Part shown: positions 48,555 through 56,374 of the stretch, in pieces
Position numbering within the stretch: the first letter of the stretch is position 1
How the letters are laid out: every line of letters begins with the position of its first letter
Virus record (IMG/VR): IMGVR_UViG_3300032304_000756
Coordinates: 1 to 60,310 of that record
Source: a virus
Length of the DNA stretch: 60,310 bases
Direction: 5' to 3' (one strand)
The notes under the pieces: generated by a model
Seen by the model: the letters and a program-made list of their open reading frames with translations, nothing else
Databases searched by the model: none
Told to the model about the DNA's origin: nothing
Made by a program: the position numbers and the translations under genes

Positions 48555-48633
48555 GTGTGACATTGTGCAACTCAGATAATGTTTTTAACTTTGCCCTGTG
48601 CGGGCGAAGTGTGACTGAACAATCTAGATAATG
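48555..48633. repeat. two imperfect direct repeats GTGTGAC-N10/12-AGATAATG
   Basis: Copy 1 is GTGTGAC at 48555-48561 with AGATAATG at 48574-48581. Copy 2 is GTGTGAC at 48609-48615 with AGATAATG at 48626-48633. The copies are 54 bp apart and flank the CTTTGCCC hairpin. Function unknown. Confidence 0.5.
48589..48609. other. stem-loop CTTTGCCC/GGGCGAAG
   Basis: 48589-48596 pairs with 48602-48609 (8 bp with one G-U pair, 5-nt loop). It lies between the two direct repeats. It could be part of a non-coding RNA. Confidence 0.5.
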
Positions 48634-48636
48634 CTA

Positions 48637-48651
48637 AAGTGCTTCGCACTT
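48637..48651. terminator. possible hairpin terminator between convergent units
   Basis: AAGTGC, loop TTC, GCACTT. It is symmetric, so it could act on both converging transcripts. There is no clean T run on either side, so termination is uncertain. Confidence 0.35.
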
Positions 48652-48730
48652 AATAGTGCTTATATAATTAGAAAGAAAGAAATAGTTCGAGCAACGCGAT
48701 GAACAGATGAACGCAGTGAATCTTGAAGTA

Positions 48731-48961
48731 TTAAAAGAAAGGTAATCCTGACTTCTTAGTAGTTTCCAAGTTCTCTTTAATAATGTCTGCTATGATTTCA
48801 CGATCTTCGAAACTTAGTGCAAACGCATCGTCTACGCTGATACCACCACGCATATACCAAGTTATTTTGATAATGTCTGTTCTAATAGATTTGACTTCCT
48901 TATCGAGCTCTTCAACAACTCGTAATGCATCTTCGAGTCTAAGGTTGAAGAGCTTTATACG
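48731..48961 (-). CDS. -1 frameshift extension of the gp26-like protein (no start codon of its own)
   Basis: A frame of 76 codons in the -1 frame relative to the gp26-like gene, ending at the TAA at 48731. It reads RIKLFNLRLEDALRVVEELD, then DIITKITWYMRGG-type sequence, SVDDAFALSFEDREIIADII and finally LETTKKSGLPFF, clearly protein-like and helical. There is no ATG, GTG or TTG in frame between the upstream stop and WYMRGG, deep inside it. Translation by -1 slippage on AAATTTTTTC would give a fusion of about 363 residues. Tail-chaperone pairs of the lambda G/GT type are made this way. See the slippery site and stem features. Confidence 0.75.
   Translation of the reverse strand, partial: RIKLFNLRLEDALRVVEELDKEVKSIRTDIIKITWYMRGGISVDDAFALSFEDREIIADIIKENLETTKKSGLPFF
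48906..48954 (-). promoter_or_regulatory. frameshift-stimulating stem-loop with nested stem
   Basis: On the minus-strand RNA, AGCTCTTCAAC (48954-48944) pairs perfectly with GTTGAAGAGCT (48916-48906), an 11-bp stem. The loop contains a nested ACTCG/CGAGT stem (48938-48934 with 48922-48918). It begins 6 nt after the slippery TTTTTTC, within the usual 5-9 nt spacing. Confidence 0.8.
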
Positions 48962-49821
48962 AAAAAATTTGAGGCGTCCAACGAAATAGGTGTTTCAAAC
49001 TCGTCAGGCGCTCCAGCATCTCTTTCCTCTTGGGTGGTAACAATTTTAAACATAGGCATAGTAAACTGATCACGCTGTTTTTCAAGATGATCTGTAACTT
49101 TATTAAAGAATTCTTTGTCTGAGTTACTGACAAATTCGTTGATATATGCTGGGTCAGTTACTTCCCCGTCTGGTGTAACAATTTTATCAATACTCCTAAT
49201 AATAGTTCCAATATTGATTTCTGTTAGAATTTTAAAACTTTTATTAAATTGTTCAATTTTTTGGTGTTCTGACAGCTCTTGACTATTAACTATACTGAAT
49301 ATTCTTTGTTCTTCCAGCGTTTTAATTGAATTTTTGGTATATTCTTGGTAGTTAATAGGACGTACAAATGCAGTTAGTTCATCGTTTATTTTAATTTCTG
49401 TATCATACACCGCGGACAGTAATTTATCTAATGCTAGTCTTAGATCAGTAGTATATGTTTTAGTAATAGCAGTTCCTGGAACTGATATATCCAAATCAAT
49501 TTGTTCTCCGTATGTGGCAATACGGATAGCAATCAATATAGCATCCACATCGATGCTGGGGATCATCCATGCATTTTTAATATTTGGCATACAACTCTGA
49601 ATAACATCCACAGTACCCTGGCCATTCATTAGTGCATCTGGTGTTTTGATTGCAATTTCGTCACGTGCCGTCATAGCATACACTGGAAACTCCATGTTCT
49701 GTGTGTATTCCAAAGAGCCTTTGGGATAAAAGGCACCACTACTGGGCAATTTAACATACAATTTTGGCTGTCTAAAATATTTCTTTAAAGGATTTGATCC
49801 TTGCTGTTCTTGATTTTCCAT
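48955..49821 (-). CDS. gp26-like baseplate hub/tail assembly chaperone, 0-frame product
   Basis: 288 residues. The N-terminal pattern KKYFRQPKLYVKLPSSGAFYP, YAMTARDEIAIKTPDALMNG and VIQSCMPNIKNAWMIPSIDVDAILIAIRIATYG matches the family annotated as gp26-type baseplate hub assembly protein in T4-like marine phages. The protein would help assemble the hub and tape measure, and it is encoded head to head with the tape measure gene. Its last codons (SNFFV) lie on a slippery run followed by a strong stem, so a part of ribosomes probably shifts to make a longer product. A perfect TATAAATA late box stands 41 nt upstream. Confidence 0.8.
   Translation of the reverse strand: MENQEQQGSNPLKKYFRQPKLYVKLPSSGAFYPKGSLEYTQNMEFPVYAMTARDEIAIKTPDALMNGQGTVDVIQSCMPNIKNAWMIPSIDVDAILIAIRIATYGEQIDLDISVPGTAITKTYTTDLRLALDKLLSAVYDTEIKINDELTAFVRPINYQEYTKNSIKTLEEQRIFSIVNSQELSEHQKIEQFNKSFKILTEINIGTIIRSIDKIVTPDGEVTDPAYINEFVSNSDKEFFNKVTDHLEKQRDQFTMPMFKIVTTQEERDAGAPDEFETPISLDASNFFV
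48961..48970 (-). promoter_or_regulatory. -1 ribosomal slippery site AAATTTTTTC
   Basis: In the 0 frame the codons are TCA AAT TTT TTC GTA TAA. Two overlapping X-XXY-YYZ heptamers fit: A AAT TTT (48970-48964) and T TTT TTC (48967-48961). The stop TAA lies two codons on, so slippage is required to continue into the next frame. Confidence 0.8.
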
Positions 49822-49835
49822 GCGTTTTTAACTCC

Positions 49836-49843
49836 ACTAAATA
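49836..49843 (+). promoter_or_regulatory. late promoter box ACTAAATA for the tape measure/head operon
   Basis: ACTAAATA, 52 nt before the tape measure ATG. It fits the NNTAAATA set; the first two bases differ from the T4 consensus. Confidence 0.5.
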
Positions 49844-49862
49844 ATAGTACTGCTCGTCTTGT

Positions 49863-49870
49863 TATTTATA
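49863..49870 (-). promoter_or_regulatory. late promoter box TATAAATA (exact T4 consensus)
   Basis: Minus-strand TATAAATA followed by AC, 41 nt before the gp26-like start. It is the only box in the window that equals the T4 late consensus exactly. It is interleaved with the divergent box at 49836. Confidence 0.7.
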
Positions 49871-49895
49871 TACGCAGTTTTTCATGGAAAAATAA

Positions 49896-52283
49896 ATGCC
49901 AGTAAAAGCCATAATACCATCAATTGGTACAGTGATCATCGAAGGAGCCGCAGAAGAAGCAACGATGCGACAGTTGCTTGCGGTCTTGGGTAAACAGCCG
50001 TCGGGAACATCTGGGAAAACTGGATCAGGATCAGGATCAGGAATACCTCCAGGAGGCGGTAACACTAATACAGCCGACTCCAAAAATTTACAAGAGAGGA
50101 TGGAAAAGGGCGCAAAGGCAGAAGAAAGATTCACTGACGTTATGAACGGCAGTGTTGAAGTTTTACAAAAATCTGCTAATAATTTTTCAAGAAGTTTTTC
50201 TAATGCAACTCCCAGTGTAAAGGATTTCAGCGGAGTACTTGCAGATTTTGCTCCTGAACCTTTTGCTAGTGCTATAAATGCATTTGGTGGAACGTTAAGC
50301 GATCAAATAGAAATCTTTAGACATTTGTCGCAGTCAGGTATCGATTTAGGCGACTCATTACTGACTGCGCAATTGAAAGCCGGTGAAGCAAGACTTCCTT
50401 TAGAAATTTTTGCCAAGACAATTAAAGAAAATTCTACATCATTGTCTATGGCGTTTGGTTCTGCCAGTCAAGGAGCAGATAAATTTGCCGCAATACAAGG
50501 CAAATTTATGGAAAAATCAGGACAAAAGTTTGCCGCACTAGGATTTAGCATGGATGAACTAGCAACTTACAATGCTAGTTACATGGAACAATTGAACAGA
50601 AGTGGTAAACTTCGCAGTATGAGTGATGCTGAAGTAGCCGCTGGTGCAGAAAAGTATAATCAAGAACTAGATAAAATGGCCAAGGCCACTGGTGTATCTA
50701 GACAGCAATTAGACGAAGCCAACAAAGCCACACAACGTGATGCTAGAATGAAACTGGCATTGTCAAAATTAGACGAAGGTCAACAAACAGCAGTTAACGC
50801 TAAAATTGCACAGTTAAATCAAATGGATCCTAGTGGTCAACTGGCCGCAGGATTTAAAGATTTGATTGCGGGCGGCGGTGTAGCACTGACCAAAGAAGCA
50901 AGAAACTTCACAATGACCATGTCTGCCGCAGGAGTTGATGCAGGCAAGATGACTAGAGACATTTCCAAAGGTCAGGCAGGTGCTATTGAACAAATGAACG
51001 CTGGATTCTACAAAGCCGGCAAAGCAGGAGAACAACTGTCTGAAGGCCAGAGAACACTGGCAATGGCAACAGCAACCATGGGAAATACTATCCCTGCTCT
51101 GGGTCTTGCACAAATGGCTGGCATGCAAGATACCAATGCCGCTATTGATAAGGCCAGAAAAGAACAGGCAGAAAAAGAAGCAGCCGCAAAAACAGACCCA
51201 ACACGAGCAGTTGCTGGCTTGGATCAAACATTAACAGACGTTCAAAATAGTCTCAAAAAATCATTGATAGAAACAAAGATATTTGAAACAACTGCTAACG
51301 GATTAAAATTTGCTACGGACCAGGCTAAAGCATTAGGCGACAGTTTTGCAAAAATGAGTACAGTTGAAAAAATAGGAACTTTTATTGCACCTGAAGCAGC
51401 CAAAGCCATTGGATCATATATTAAAGATCTTGGTATTACAGCACTACAAACGTTGGCCGGCGCCAAGGCAGCGGGCATGGCTTACGATGCATATAAAGAT
51501 AGCAAAAAAGGAAAAGAGCCTCTGCCCACAGAACCTGATGGCAAAAAACCTGGATCGCCTGGTAAACCGGGAACAGCAGGAAAAATAGGCAAAGAAGCCG
51601 CTGAGGAACTTGGAGAGAAACCAAGTTGGTGGTCAAAACTTGGCGGCGCAATGAAACGAAACAAATGGTATCTTGCAGGAACCGCTGCCGCAGGAGGTCT
51701 CATTTATTTTCATGAAGAACTAACAGATCTTGTACTTCCTGATGCTACAAAATTCATTGCTAATAAAATGACAGCAAATATGAATTTGCCAGCAGGAATG
51801 AACACTGCTGGAGCAAACAATCAACAAAATAATCAAACACAAGCATCAGCACAAAATCAAACAGGACAAATGAATAGAGAAGTGGCTGAACTCAATACAG
51901 CACTTAAATCTACAGATTTTTCTAGACTGGTTATACCAGAGTCTGTGGGAACTAGCATTGATCAAAGTGTCATTAAGTTAAAAACTCTTAAAGATACTAT
52001 TAGCACAACAACTTCAGCATTTAGAGATCTCAACAATGTAAACTTAACTACATTGAATGAAAGTATTAACAAACTGAACTCCACAGTTGAAAAGCAAGGA
52101 GCACAACCAAAAGCAGAAAAAGTTTCAGCAATAGTGCCACAGGGCGCCGAAAAAGAAATGGTAGCCTTGCTAAATCAGTTAAATACAAACATGGGGCAGA
52201 TGGTATCACAACAATCAGACGCCGTAGATTTTTTGAGCAAAACAGCCAAATACACTAGACAAACTTCAAATAATAGTGCATAA
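49896..52283 (+). CDS. tail tape measure protein (gp29 role)
   Basis: 795 residues, long and mostly helical as expected for a tape measure, which fixes tail length and is ejected with the DNA. Features: Gly/Ser-rich stretch near residues 40-55 (from a GGATCA hexamer repeat), long Ala/Lys/Gln-rich helices at about 65-440, a Lys/Gly/Pro-rich linker near 545-565, and one hydrophobic segment (WYLAGTAAAGGLIYF) near 589-603, a common membrane-insertion element of such proteins. It is divergent from its likely chaperone gene and directly upstream of the portal gene. T4 gp29 has 590 residues, so this tail may be longer. Confidence 0.75.
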   Translation: MPVKAIIPSIGTVIIEGAAEEATMRQLLAVLGKQPSGTSGKTGSGSGSGIPPGGGNTNTADSKNLQERMEKGAKAEERFTDVMNGSVEVLQKSANNFSRSFSNATPSVKDFSGVLADFAPEPFASAINAFGGTLSDQIEIFRHLSQSGIDLGDSLLTAQLKAGEARLPLEIFAKTIKENSTSLSMAFGSASQGADKFAAIQGKFMEKSGQKFAALGFSMDELATYNASYMEQLNRSGKLRSMSDAEVAAGAEKYNQELDKMAKATGVSRQQLDEANKATQRDARMKLALSKLDEGQQTAVNAKIAQLNQMDPSGQLAAGFKDLIAGGGVALTKEARNFTMTMSAAGVDAGKMTRDISKGQAGAIEQMNAGFYKAGKAGEQLSEGQRTLAMATATMGNTIPALGLAQMAGMQDTNAAIDKARKEQAEKEAAAKTDPTRAVAGLDQTLTDVQNSLKKSLIETKIFETTANGLKFATDQAKALGDSFAKMSTVEKIGTFIAPEAAKAIGSYIKDLGITALQTLAGAKAAGMAYDAYKDSKKGKEPLPTEPDGKKPGSPGKPGTAGKIGKEAAEELGEKPSWWSKLGGAMKRNKWYLAGTAAAGGLIYFHEELTDLVLPDATKFIANKMTANMNLPAGMNTAGANNQQNNQTQASAQNQTGQMNREVAELNTALKSTDFSRLVIPESVGTSIDQSVIKLKTLKDTISTTTSAFRDLNNVNLTTLNESINKLNSTVEKQGAQPKAEKVSAIVPQGAEKEMVALLNQLNTNMGQMVSQQSDAVDFLSKTAKYTRQTSNNSA
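50020..50042 (+). repeat. GGATCA hexanucleotide repeat inside the tape measure gene
   Basis: Three consecutive GGATCA units encode Gly-Ser pairs in the N-terminal linker. Such runs can gain or lose units by slippage without breaking the frame. Confidence 0.7.
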
Positions 52284-52294
52284 TAGGAAATATA

Positions 52295-53989
52295 ATGAGT
52301 TGGAAAAGACATTTCTCTCCAGTAGCAACAGGCAACATTAGCCCAATATCCGGCGCAGGCGGAAAAGCAGGTCCAGCTCGCTCCAACTATAGTTCCTATC
52401 TTCCAGATGTTTACACTGGCAGTCCTAATCGTGTTGAACGCTATATGCAGTACGACACCATGGATTGGGACAGTGAAGTAAATGCCGCACTGGACATCCT
52501 TGCAGAGTTTTGCACACAAAAAAATAAAGAAAACGGTACTCCGTTTACACTTCAATTTAGAAATCGTGCTACAAATTCTGAAATTAAAATCTTAAAAGAA
52601 TACCTACAGCAGTGGACCAAGTTACAAAAACTTGACACACGCATGTTCCGTATTGCACGTAACTTGTTCAAGTATGGTGATGGCTTTTTTGTACGCGATC
52701 CTGAAAATCAAAAATGGTACTACGTTGATCCGGGCAAAGTTGTCAAAATTATTGTCAACGAAAGTGAAGGCAAGCAACCTGAACAGTATGTTGTTCGTGA
52801 TTTAAATATCAATTTGCAGGACTTGGTCGTAACGCAGATCAATCCCAACACGCAAAATCAACAGCCTGGCGGAGCCGCATACACTCAGGGTGGCAGTGGT
52901 GCTCGAGGAATGACTGGTTCGTATCCGCAACAGAGTGGCACACGTTTTAACAAATCACAAAACGAGTTTGCCATTGATGCCAAACACGTGGTCCACCTAA
53001 GTCTCAGTGAAGGCTTGGACAACAATTATCCTTTTGGTAATTCACTGTTAGAAAGTGTTTTTAAAGTTTACAAACAGAAAGAATTACTGGAAGATGCTAT
53101 TATCATCTATCGTATACAACGAGCTCCTGAAAGACGTATTTTCTACATTGACGTAGGTAATATGCCCAGCCATTTGGCCATGAGCTTTGTTGAAAGAGTT
53201 AAAAATGAGATCCATCAAAGACGTATTCCTAGTAGCACAGGCGGTGGCAGTGCTATTGATAGTTCTTATAATCCACTGTCTATCAATGAAGATTACTTCT
53301 TTCCACAGACAGCAGAAGGTCGTGGAAGTAAAGTTGAAACACTTCCAGGCGGCACTAACCTGGGCGAGATTGACGATTTAAAATATTTTACCAACAAGTT
53401 AATGCGTGCCTTGCGTATTCCCAGCAGTTACTTGCCCACAGGTGCAGACGACAGTCAAGCCAGTTTCAATGATGGGCGAGTAGGCACAGCGTACATTCAA
53501 GAACTGCGGTTCAACAAATATTGTGAACGCTTGCAGAACTTAATGGTGTCAACATTTGACACGGAATTTAAACTGTTCTTGTACAACAAAGGTGTGAATA
53601 TCGACTTCAGTTTGTTTGATATACGCTTTCAAAGTCCACAAAACTTTGCCGCGTATCGTCAAGCAGAACTGGACAATCAGCGTATCAGTACATTTGCACA
53701 GGTTGTAGCACTGCCGTTCATGAGCAAACGTTTTAGTTTGAAACGTTTCTTAGGTATGACAGACGAGGACCTTGCAGAAAACGAACGCTTGTGGAAAGAA
53801 GAAAGTGGTATGAGTAAATCCACTCCAATGGATGCCGCCGGAGAATTGCGTACAGCAGGTGTGAGTCCAACAGGCATTGCCGCAGATGCAGGAGCAATGT
53901 CAGGCGAAGCGCCGGCACCCGAAGGTATGGCTCCTGACGCAGGTGCAGAAGGTGCACCAGAAGCCGCACCGGCCGCTCCTCCAGCATAA
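52295..53989 (+). CDS. gp20: portal vertex protein gp20
   Basis: 564 residues (T4 gp20, 524). Recognisable T4-type portal sequence: YMQYDTMDWDSEVNAALDILAEFCTQ, RIARNLFKYGDGFF, APERRIFYIDVGNMP, and FTNKLMRALRIPSSYLP. The dodecameric portal is the DNA entry and exit ring and starts prohead assembly. The last about 50 residues are an Ala/Pro/Gly-rich, probably disordered tail. An ATAAATAA stretch over its stop is discussed among rejected items. Confidence 0.95.
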   Translation: MSWKRHFSPVATGNISPISGAGGKAGPARSNYSSYLPDVYTGSPNRVERYMQYDTMDWDSEVNAALDILAEFCTQKNKENGTPFTLQFRNRATNSEIKILKEYLQQWTKLQKLDTRMFRIARNLFKYGDGFFVRDPENQKWYYVDPGKVVKIIVNESEGKQPEQYVVRDLNINLQDLVVTQINPNTQNQQPGGAAYTQGGSGARGMTGSYPQQSGTRFNKSQNEFAIDAKHVVHLSLSEGLDNNYPFGNSLLESVFKVYKQKELLEDAIIIYRIQRAPERRIFYIDVGNMPSHLAMSFVERVKNEIHQRRIPSSTGGGSAIDSSYNPLSINEDYFFPQTAEGRGSKVETLPGGTNLGEIDDLKYFTNKLMRALRIPSSYLPTGADDSQASFNDGRVGTAYIQELRFNKYCERLQNLMVSTFDTEFKLFLYNKGVNIDFSLFDIRFQSPQNFAAYRQAELDNQRISTFAQVVALPFMSKRFSLKRFLGMTDEDLAENERLWKEESGMSKSTPMDAAGELRTAGVSPTGIAADAGAMSGEAPAPEGMAPDAGAEGAPEAAPAAPPA

Positions 53990-53997
53990 ATAATAGT

Positions 53998-54234
53998 ATG
54001 ATCCTACGCGAACTATTTTATTTTAATCGTAACACTGCTGAATTAGAGCAGGACGACAAGTATATGGCCGACAGAGACACTGATGTTCTCAGTGGTCTCA
54101 ACGACACACGCAAAACTCGTTTGACTCTTGGTCAAATAAACGAGCTACGCAGAGCATCTGATCAACACATCAAAGAAACTGAACTAGAGCTAGAATTCAT
54201 CGCTCGAATGTACGCGGCTCCTCCAGCCGCTTGA
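53998..54234 (+). CDS. small head-cluster protein (position of gene 67)
   Basis: 78 residues. A charged, mostly helical protein (YMADRDTDVLSGLNDTRKTRLTLGQINELRRASDQHIKE) ending in APPAA. It lies between the portal and later prohead genes, where T4 has gene 67, but I see no sequence match to gp67. Similar proteins occur here in marine T4-like phages. Confidence 0.55.
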   Translation: MILRELFYFNRNTAELEQDDKYMADRDTDVLSGLNDTRKTRLTLGQINELRRASDQHIKETELELEFIARMYAAPPAA

Positions 54235-54245
54235 TAAATTAGTAT

Positions 54246-54821
54246 ATGAATCACGCCTTTGTATTAGGCAATGGTCGTAGCCGTATGGCCATTGATCCTA
54301 TTAGACTAAAATCCTTTGGAAAATTGTATGGTTGCAATGCATTATATAGAGATTGCGACCCAGATTATCTAATAGCAGTAGACGCTAAAATGGTTCTAGA
54401 AATCACAGATAAGGCAGTGCATAGACGTATACCAGTATGGACAAATGTCAATACAAAACTTAAAAATATTCACGACTTGAACTTTTTTAATCCCAGTAAA
54501 GGATGGAGCAGTGGGCCTACAGCACTATGGTTGGCCAGCACACACAACTATGATACTATCTATATTCTAGGATTTGATTATAAAGGTATCAACGATAAAC
54601 TAAACAATGTTTACTCGGATACCCCCAATTATAGACGCAGTACAGAGCCAGCAACATTTCATGGTAACTGGCTACGACAAACCGAATCTGTGATCAAAGA
54701 TTTTCCTAACACTAAATACATTAGAATTGTTGAACCTGGCGCCATAGAATTTGGGTGGCAGAAATACAAGAATTATAGTACAATGACGTATGAAGAATTC
54801 AAGTCTGTGATCTTTTACTAA
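54246..54821 (+). CDS. Rossmann-like protein, MptE/DUF115-like (inserted in the head cluster)
   Basis: 191 residues. It starts with FVLGNGRSRMAIDP, a glycine-rich phosphate-loop-like turn, then KLYGCNALYRDCDPDYLIAVDAKMV, ending YDTIYILGFDYKG. This pattern suggests the DUF115/6-hydroxymethylpterin diphosphokinase MptE-like or a related sugar-transferase fold, at low confidence. No role in capsid assembly is known for such proteins. It is followed by a strong terminator, so it lies at the end of the portal unit. Confidence 0.55.
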   Translation: MNHAFVLGNGRSRMAIDPIRLKSFGKLYGCNALYRDCDPDYLIAVDAKMVLEITDKAVHRRIPVWTNVNTKLKNIHDLNFFNPSKGWSSGPTALWLASTHNYDTIYILGFDYKGINDKLNNVYSDTPNYRRSTEPATFHGNWLRQTESVIKDFPNTKYIRIVEPGAIEFGWQKYKNYSTMTYEEFKSVIFY

Positions 54822-54835
54822 AATTTCGTATTTTG

Positions 54836-54858
54836 AACCGGTTTGCACCGGTTTTTTT
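54836..54858 (+). terminator. rho-independent terminator
   Basis: AACCGG (54836-54841), loop TTTGCA, CCGGTT (54848-54853) merging with a run of seven T (54852-54858). It ends the tape measure-portal transcript. Confidence 0.88.
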
Positions 54859-54866
54859 ATGTACAT

Positions 54867-54874
54867 AGTAAATA
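54867..54874 (+). promoter_or_regulatory. late promoter box AGTAAATA for the prohead/capsid operon
   Basis: AGTAAATA followed by CA, 52 nt before the ATG at 54927 and just after the terminator. A small hairpin GGGC/GCCC (54890-54902) lies in the resulting leader. AGGAGA is the ribosome site. Confidence 0.55.
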
Positions 54875-54926
54875 CATCGACAGCCTTGCGGGCGAATAGC
54901 CCCATCACAAATATAGGAGAACACAA

Positions 54927-55712
54927 ATGACTGATCGCGCAAAATTTGAGCAGATGCTCGAATATCTAATTAACGAAGACAAATCAAAAGCCGAAGAATT
55001 GTTCCACGAACTAGTGGTTGCAAAATCTCGCGAAATTTACGAAAACTTGTTGGACGATGACTTACAATTCGACCAACAAGCAGAAGAAGCATTTGGCTTA
55101 GAAGCCACAGAAGAGCCATCAACAGACCTACTAGGCGACATTGATGCAGACGAAGAGCCAACAGACGGTGAAGAAGACTTCGGCGACGAAGGCGGCGACG
55201 AAGAGCCAGCAACAGTTGGTGATTTAGACCTAATGAAACAAGATATTATTGACGCATTGACCGCAGAATTTGAACAAATGATGAGCGACAAGAGCGGCGA
55301 TGATGCAGGCATTCCAGCAGGTGGCAACATGGAAATGGGCCCAGAAGAACCAGAAGGTGAAGAAGGTTCAGAAGAAGAGCCTAAAGAAGATTTTGTTATG
55401 GAATATGTAGAAAAAGTAAGTGCTCCTAAAGGTGGCGACAATGGTGTATACACCAAGTCAACAGTTGCAAAGCCAAACAGAATGGGCGGCGATAACATGA
55501 TGTCCGGTAAGCGTGAAGCAGACGGCAAAGGTGGCACACAAGGTGGATTAGCAAATCCATCAACAAAGGATTTGAATTCAGGTAACGTTAATGTGCCTGG
55601 TTCAAAAAATGCGACAAAACTAAGTAGCGTAGCGAAAGGTCACGGAGCAGAGAAGAAAGGTGCCGGCGAAAGCGGTGCCGCTACTAGAAGTATTATTGGT
55701 AGCAAAGGTTAA
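54927..55712 (+). CDS. prohead core protein (gp67/gp68-like, acidic)
   Basis: 261 residues. The N-terminal helix FEQMLEYLINEDKSKAEELFHELVV with KSREIYENLL is a recurring start of prohead core proteins in marine T4-like phages. Residues about 55-155 are extremely acidic with Gly (DADEEPTDGEEDFGDEGGDEE), as in T4 gp67. The C-terminal third is basic and Gly/Ser-rich. It should be part of the internal scaffold and be cut by gp21. The assignment to gp67 or gp68 is open. Confidence 0.65.
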   Translation: MTDRAKFEQMLEYLINEDKSKAEELFHELVVAKSREIYENLLDDDLQFDQQAEEAFGLEATEEPSTDLLGDIDADEEPTDGEEDFGDEGGDEEPATVGDLDLMKQDIIDALTAEFEQMMSDKSGDDAGIPAGGNMEMGPEEPEGEEGSEEEPKEDFVMEYVEKVSAPKGGDNGVYTKSTVAKPNRMGGDNMMSGKREADGKGGTQGGLANPSTKDLNSGNVNVPGSKNATKLSSVAKGHGAEKKGAGESGAATRSIIGSKG

Positions 55713-55727
55713 TTAGGATCCGACTAG

Positions 55728-56360
55728 ATGAGTAGTTTATACTTACGCGAAAACCTAACATTCGATCAAGCCCGTATGGTTGTGGAATCTGATGGCGCCG
55801 ATGGCAAAAACATGTACCTTAAGGGTATCTGTATCCAAGGCGGCATCAAAAACGCAAATCAGCGTGTGTATCCTGTGAGCGAAATCGGCAGGGCTGTCAA
55901 AACACTAAACGACCAGTTAACTGGCGGATATTCGGTTTTAGGCGAAGTAGATCATCCAGACGACTTAAAAATTAATCTAGACCGTGTAAGCCATATGATC
56001 CAGGAAATGTGGATGGATGGACCAAACGGTTATGGGAAGATGAAAGTTCTTCCAACACCAATGGGCAACTTAGTTCGCACTATGTTAGAAAGCGGTGTCA
56101 AGTTAGGAGTTAGTAGTCGCGGATCCGGAAACGTCAAGGAAGACGGTTCTGGTGAAGTGAGTGATTTTGAGATTATTACAGTTGATGTAGTGGCTCAACC
56201 GTCAGCCCCGGGTGCGTATCCAACGCCCATTTATGAACATCTCATGAATAGCAAGGGCGGATACAAGGCATTTTTAACAGCACAAGAAGTACAAGGCGAC
56301 GTAAAGGCACAGAAATACCTAAAAGAAAGCCTATTAAAGATAATAGGCGGACTCCAATAA
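55728..56360 (+). CDS. gp21: prohead core protease gp21
   Basis: 210 residues (T4 gp21, 212). Serine-type herpes/U9-like protease fold. Catalytic His is His76 in GEVDHPDD and the nucleophile lies at Ser129/Ser130 in LGVSSRGSG, spaced as in T4. The motif GIKNANQRVYP near the N-terminus is typical. It cuts the scaffold and capsid proteins after (I/L)-x-E. It directly precedes the scaffold gene. Confidence 0.95.
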   Translation: MSSLYLRENLTFDQARMVVESDGADGKNMYLKGICIQGGIKNANQRVYPVSEIGRAVKTLNDQLTGGYSVLGEVDHPDDLKINLDRVSHMIQEMWMDGPNGYGKMKVLPTPMGNLVRTMLESGVKLGVSSRGSGNVKEDGSGEVSDFEIITVDVVAQPSAPGAYPTPIYEHLMNSKGGYKAFLTAQEVQGDVKAQKYLKESLLKIIGGLQ

Positions 56361-56374
56361 CAAGGGAGAATCAC

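Larger units (their letters stand above)
48287..48730. other. 444-bp gene-free segment rich in potential RNA hairpins
   Basis: This lies between two convergent units and holds no plausible gene and no recognisable tRNA (no T-loop GTTCGAxTC with a matching acceptor). I see: mutually exclusive stems CTCTT/AAGAG (48349-48364) and GTTAAG/CTTAAC (48357-48385); a purine-rich AAGGAGAGGAGAG stretch near 48438; an 8-bp stem CTTTGCCC/GGGCGAAG (48589-48609); a hairpin AAGTGC-TTC-GCACTT (48637-48651); and a repeated pattern GTGTGAC...AGATAATG (48555-48581 and 48609-48633). It could encode one or more small RNAs or a 3' end structure. No promoter is convincing. Confidence 0.4.

Noticed and set aside
48680-48700. 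GTTCGAG T-loop-like sequence suggesting a tRNA
   Set aside because: No matching T-stem, anticodon arm or acceptor stem could be built around it.
48287-48730. Group I intron or tmRNA in the non-coding segment
   Set aside because: No P/Q/R/S core, no split exon on either side and no tRNA-like ends could be found by eye.
48783-48989. Plus-strand open frame over the frameshift region
   Set aside because: It is the mirror of the minus-strand -1 frame, which has clear protein character (EDREIIADIIKENLETT). It has no ribosome site and no recognisable motif.
48939-49133. Minus-strand +1 frame with a start inside the gp26-like gene
   Set aside because: Short, unlike a natural protein in composition, and not linked to the slippery site. 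The -1 frame is the coherent one.
53985-53992. CATAAATA box before the 53998 gene
   Set aside because: It lies on the stop codon of the portal gene only about 6 nt before the next ATG, so a transcript start would fall at or inside the start codon. Probably chance.
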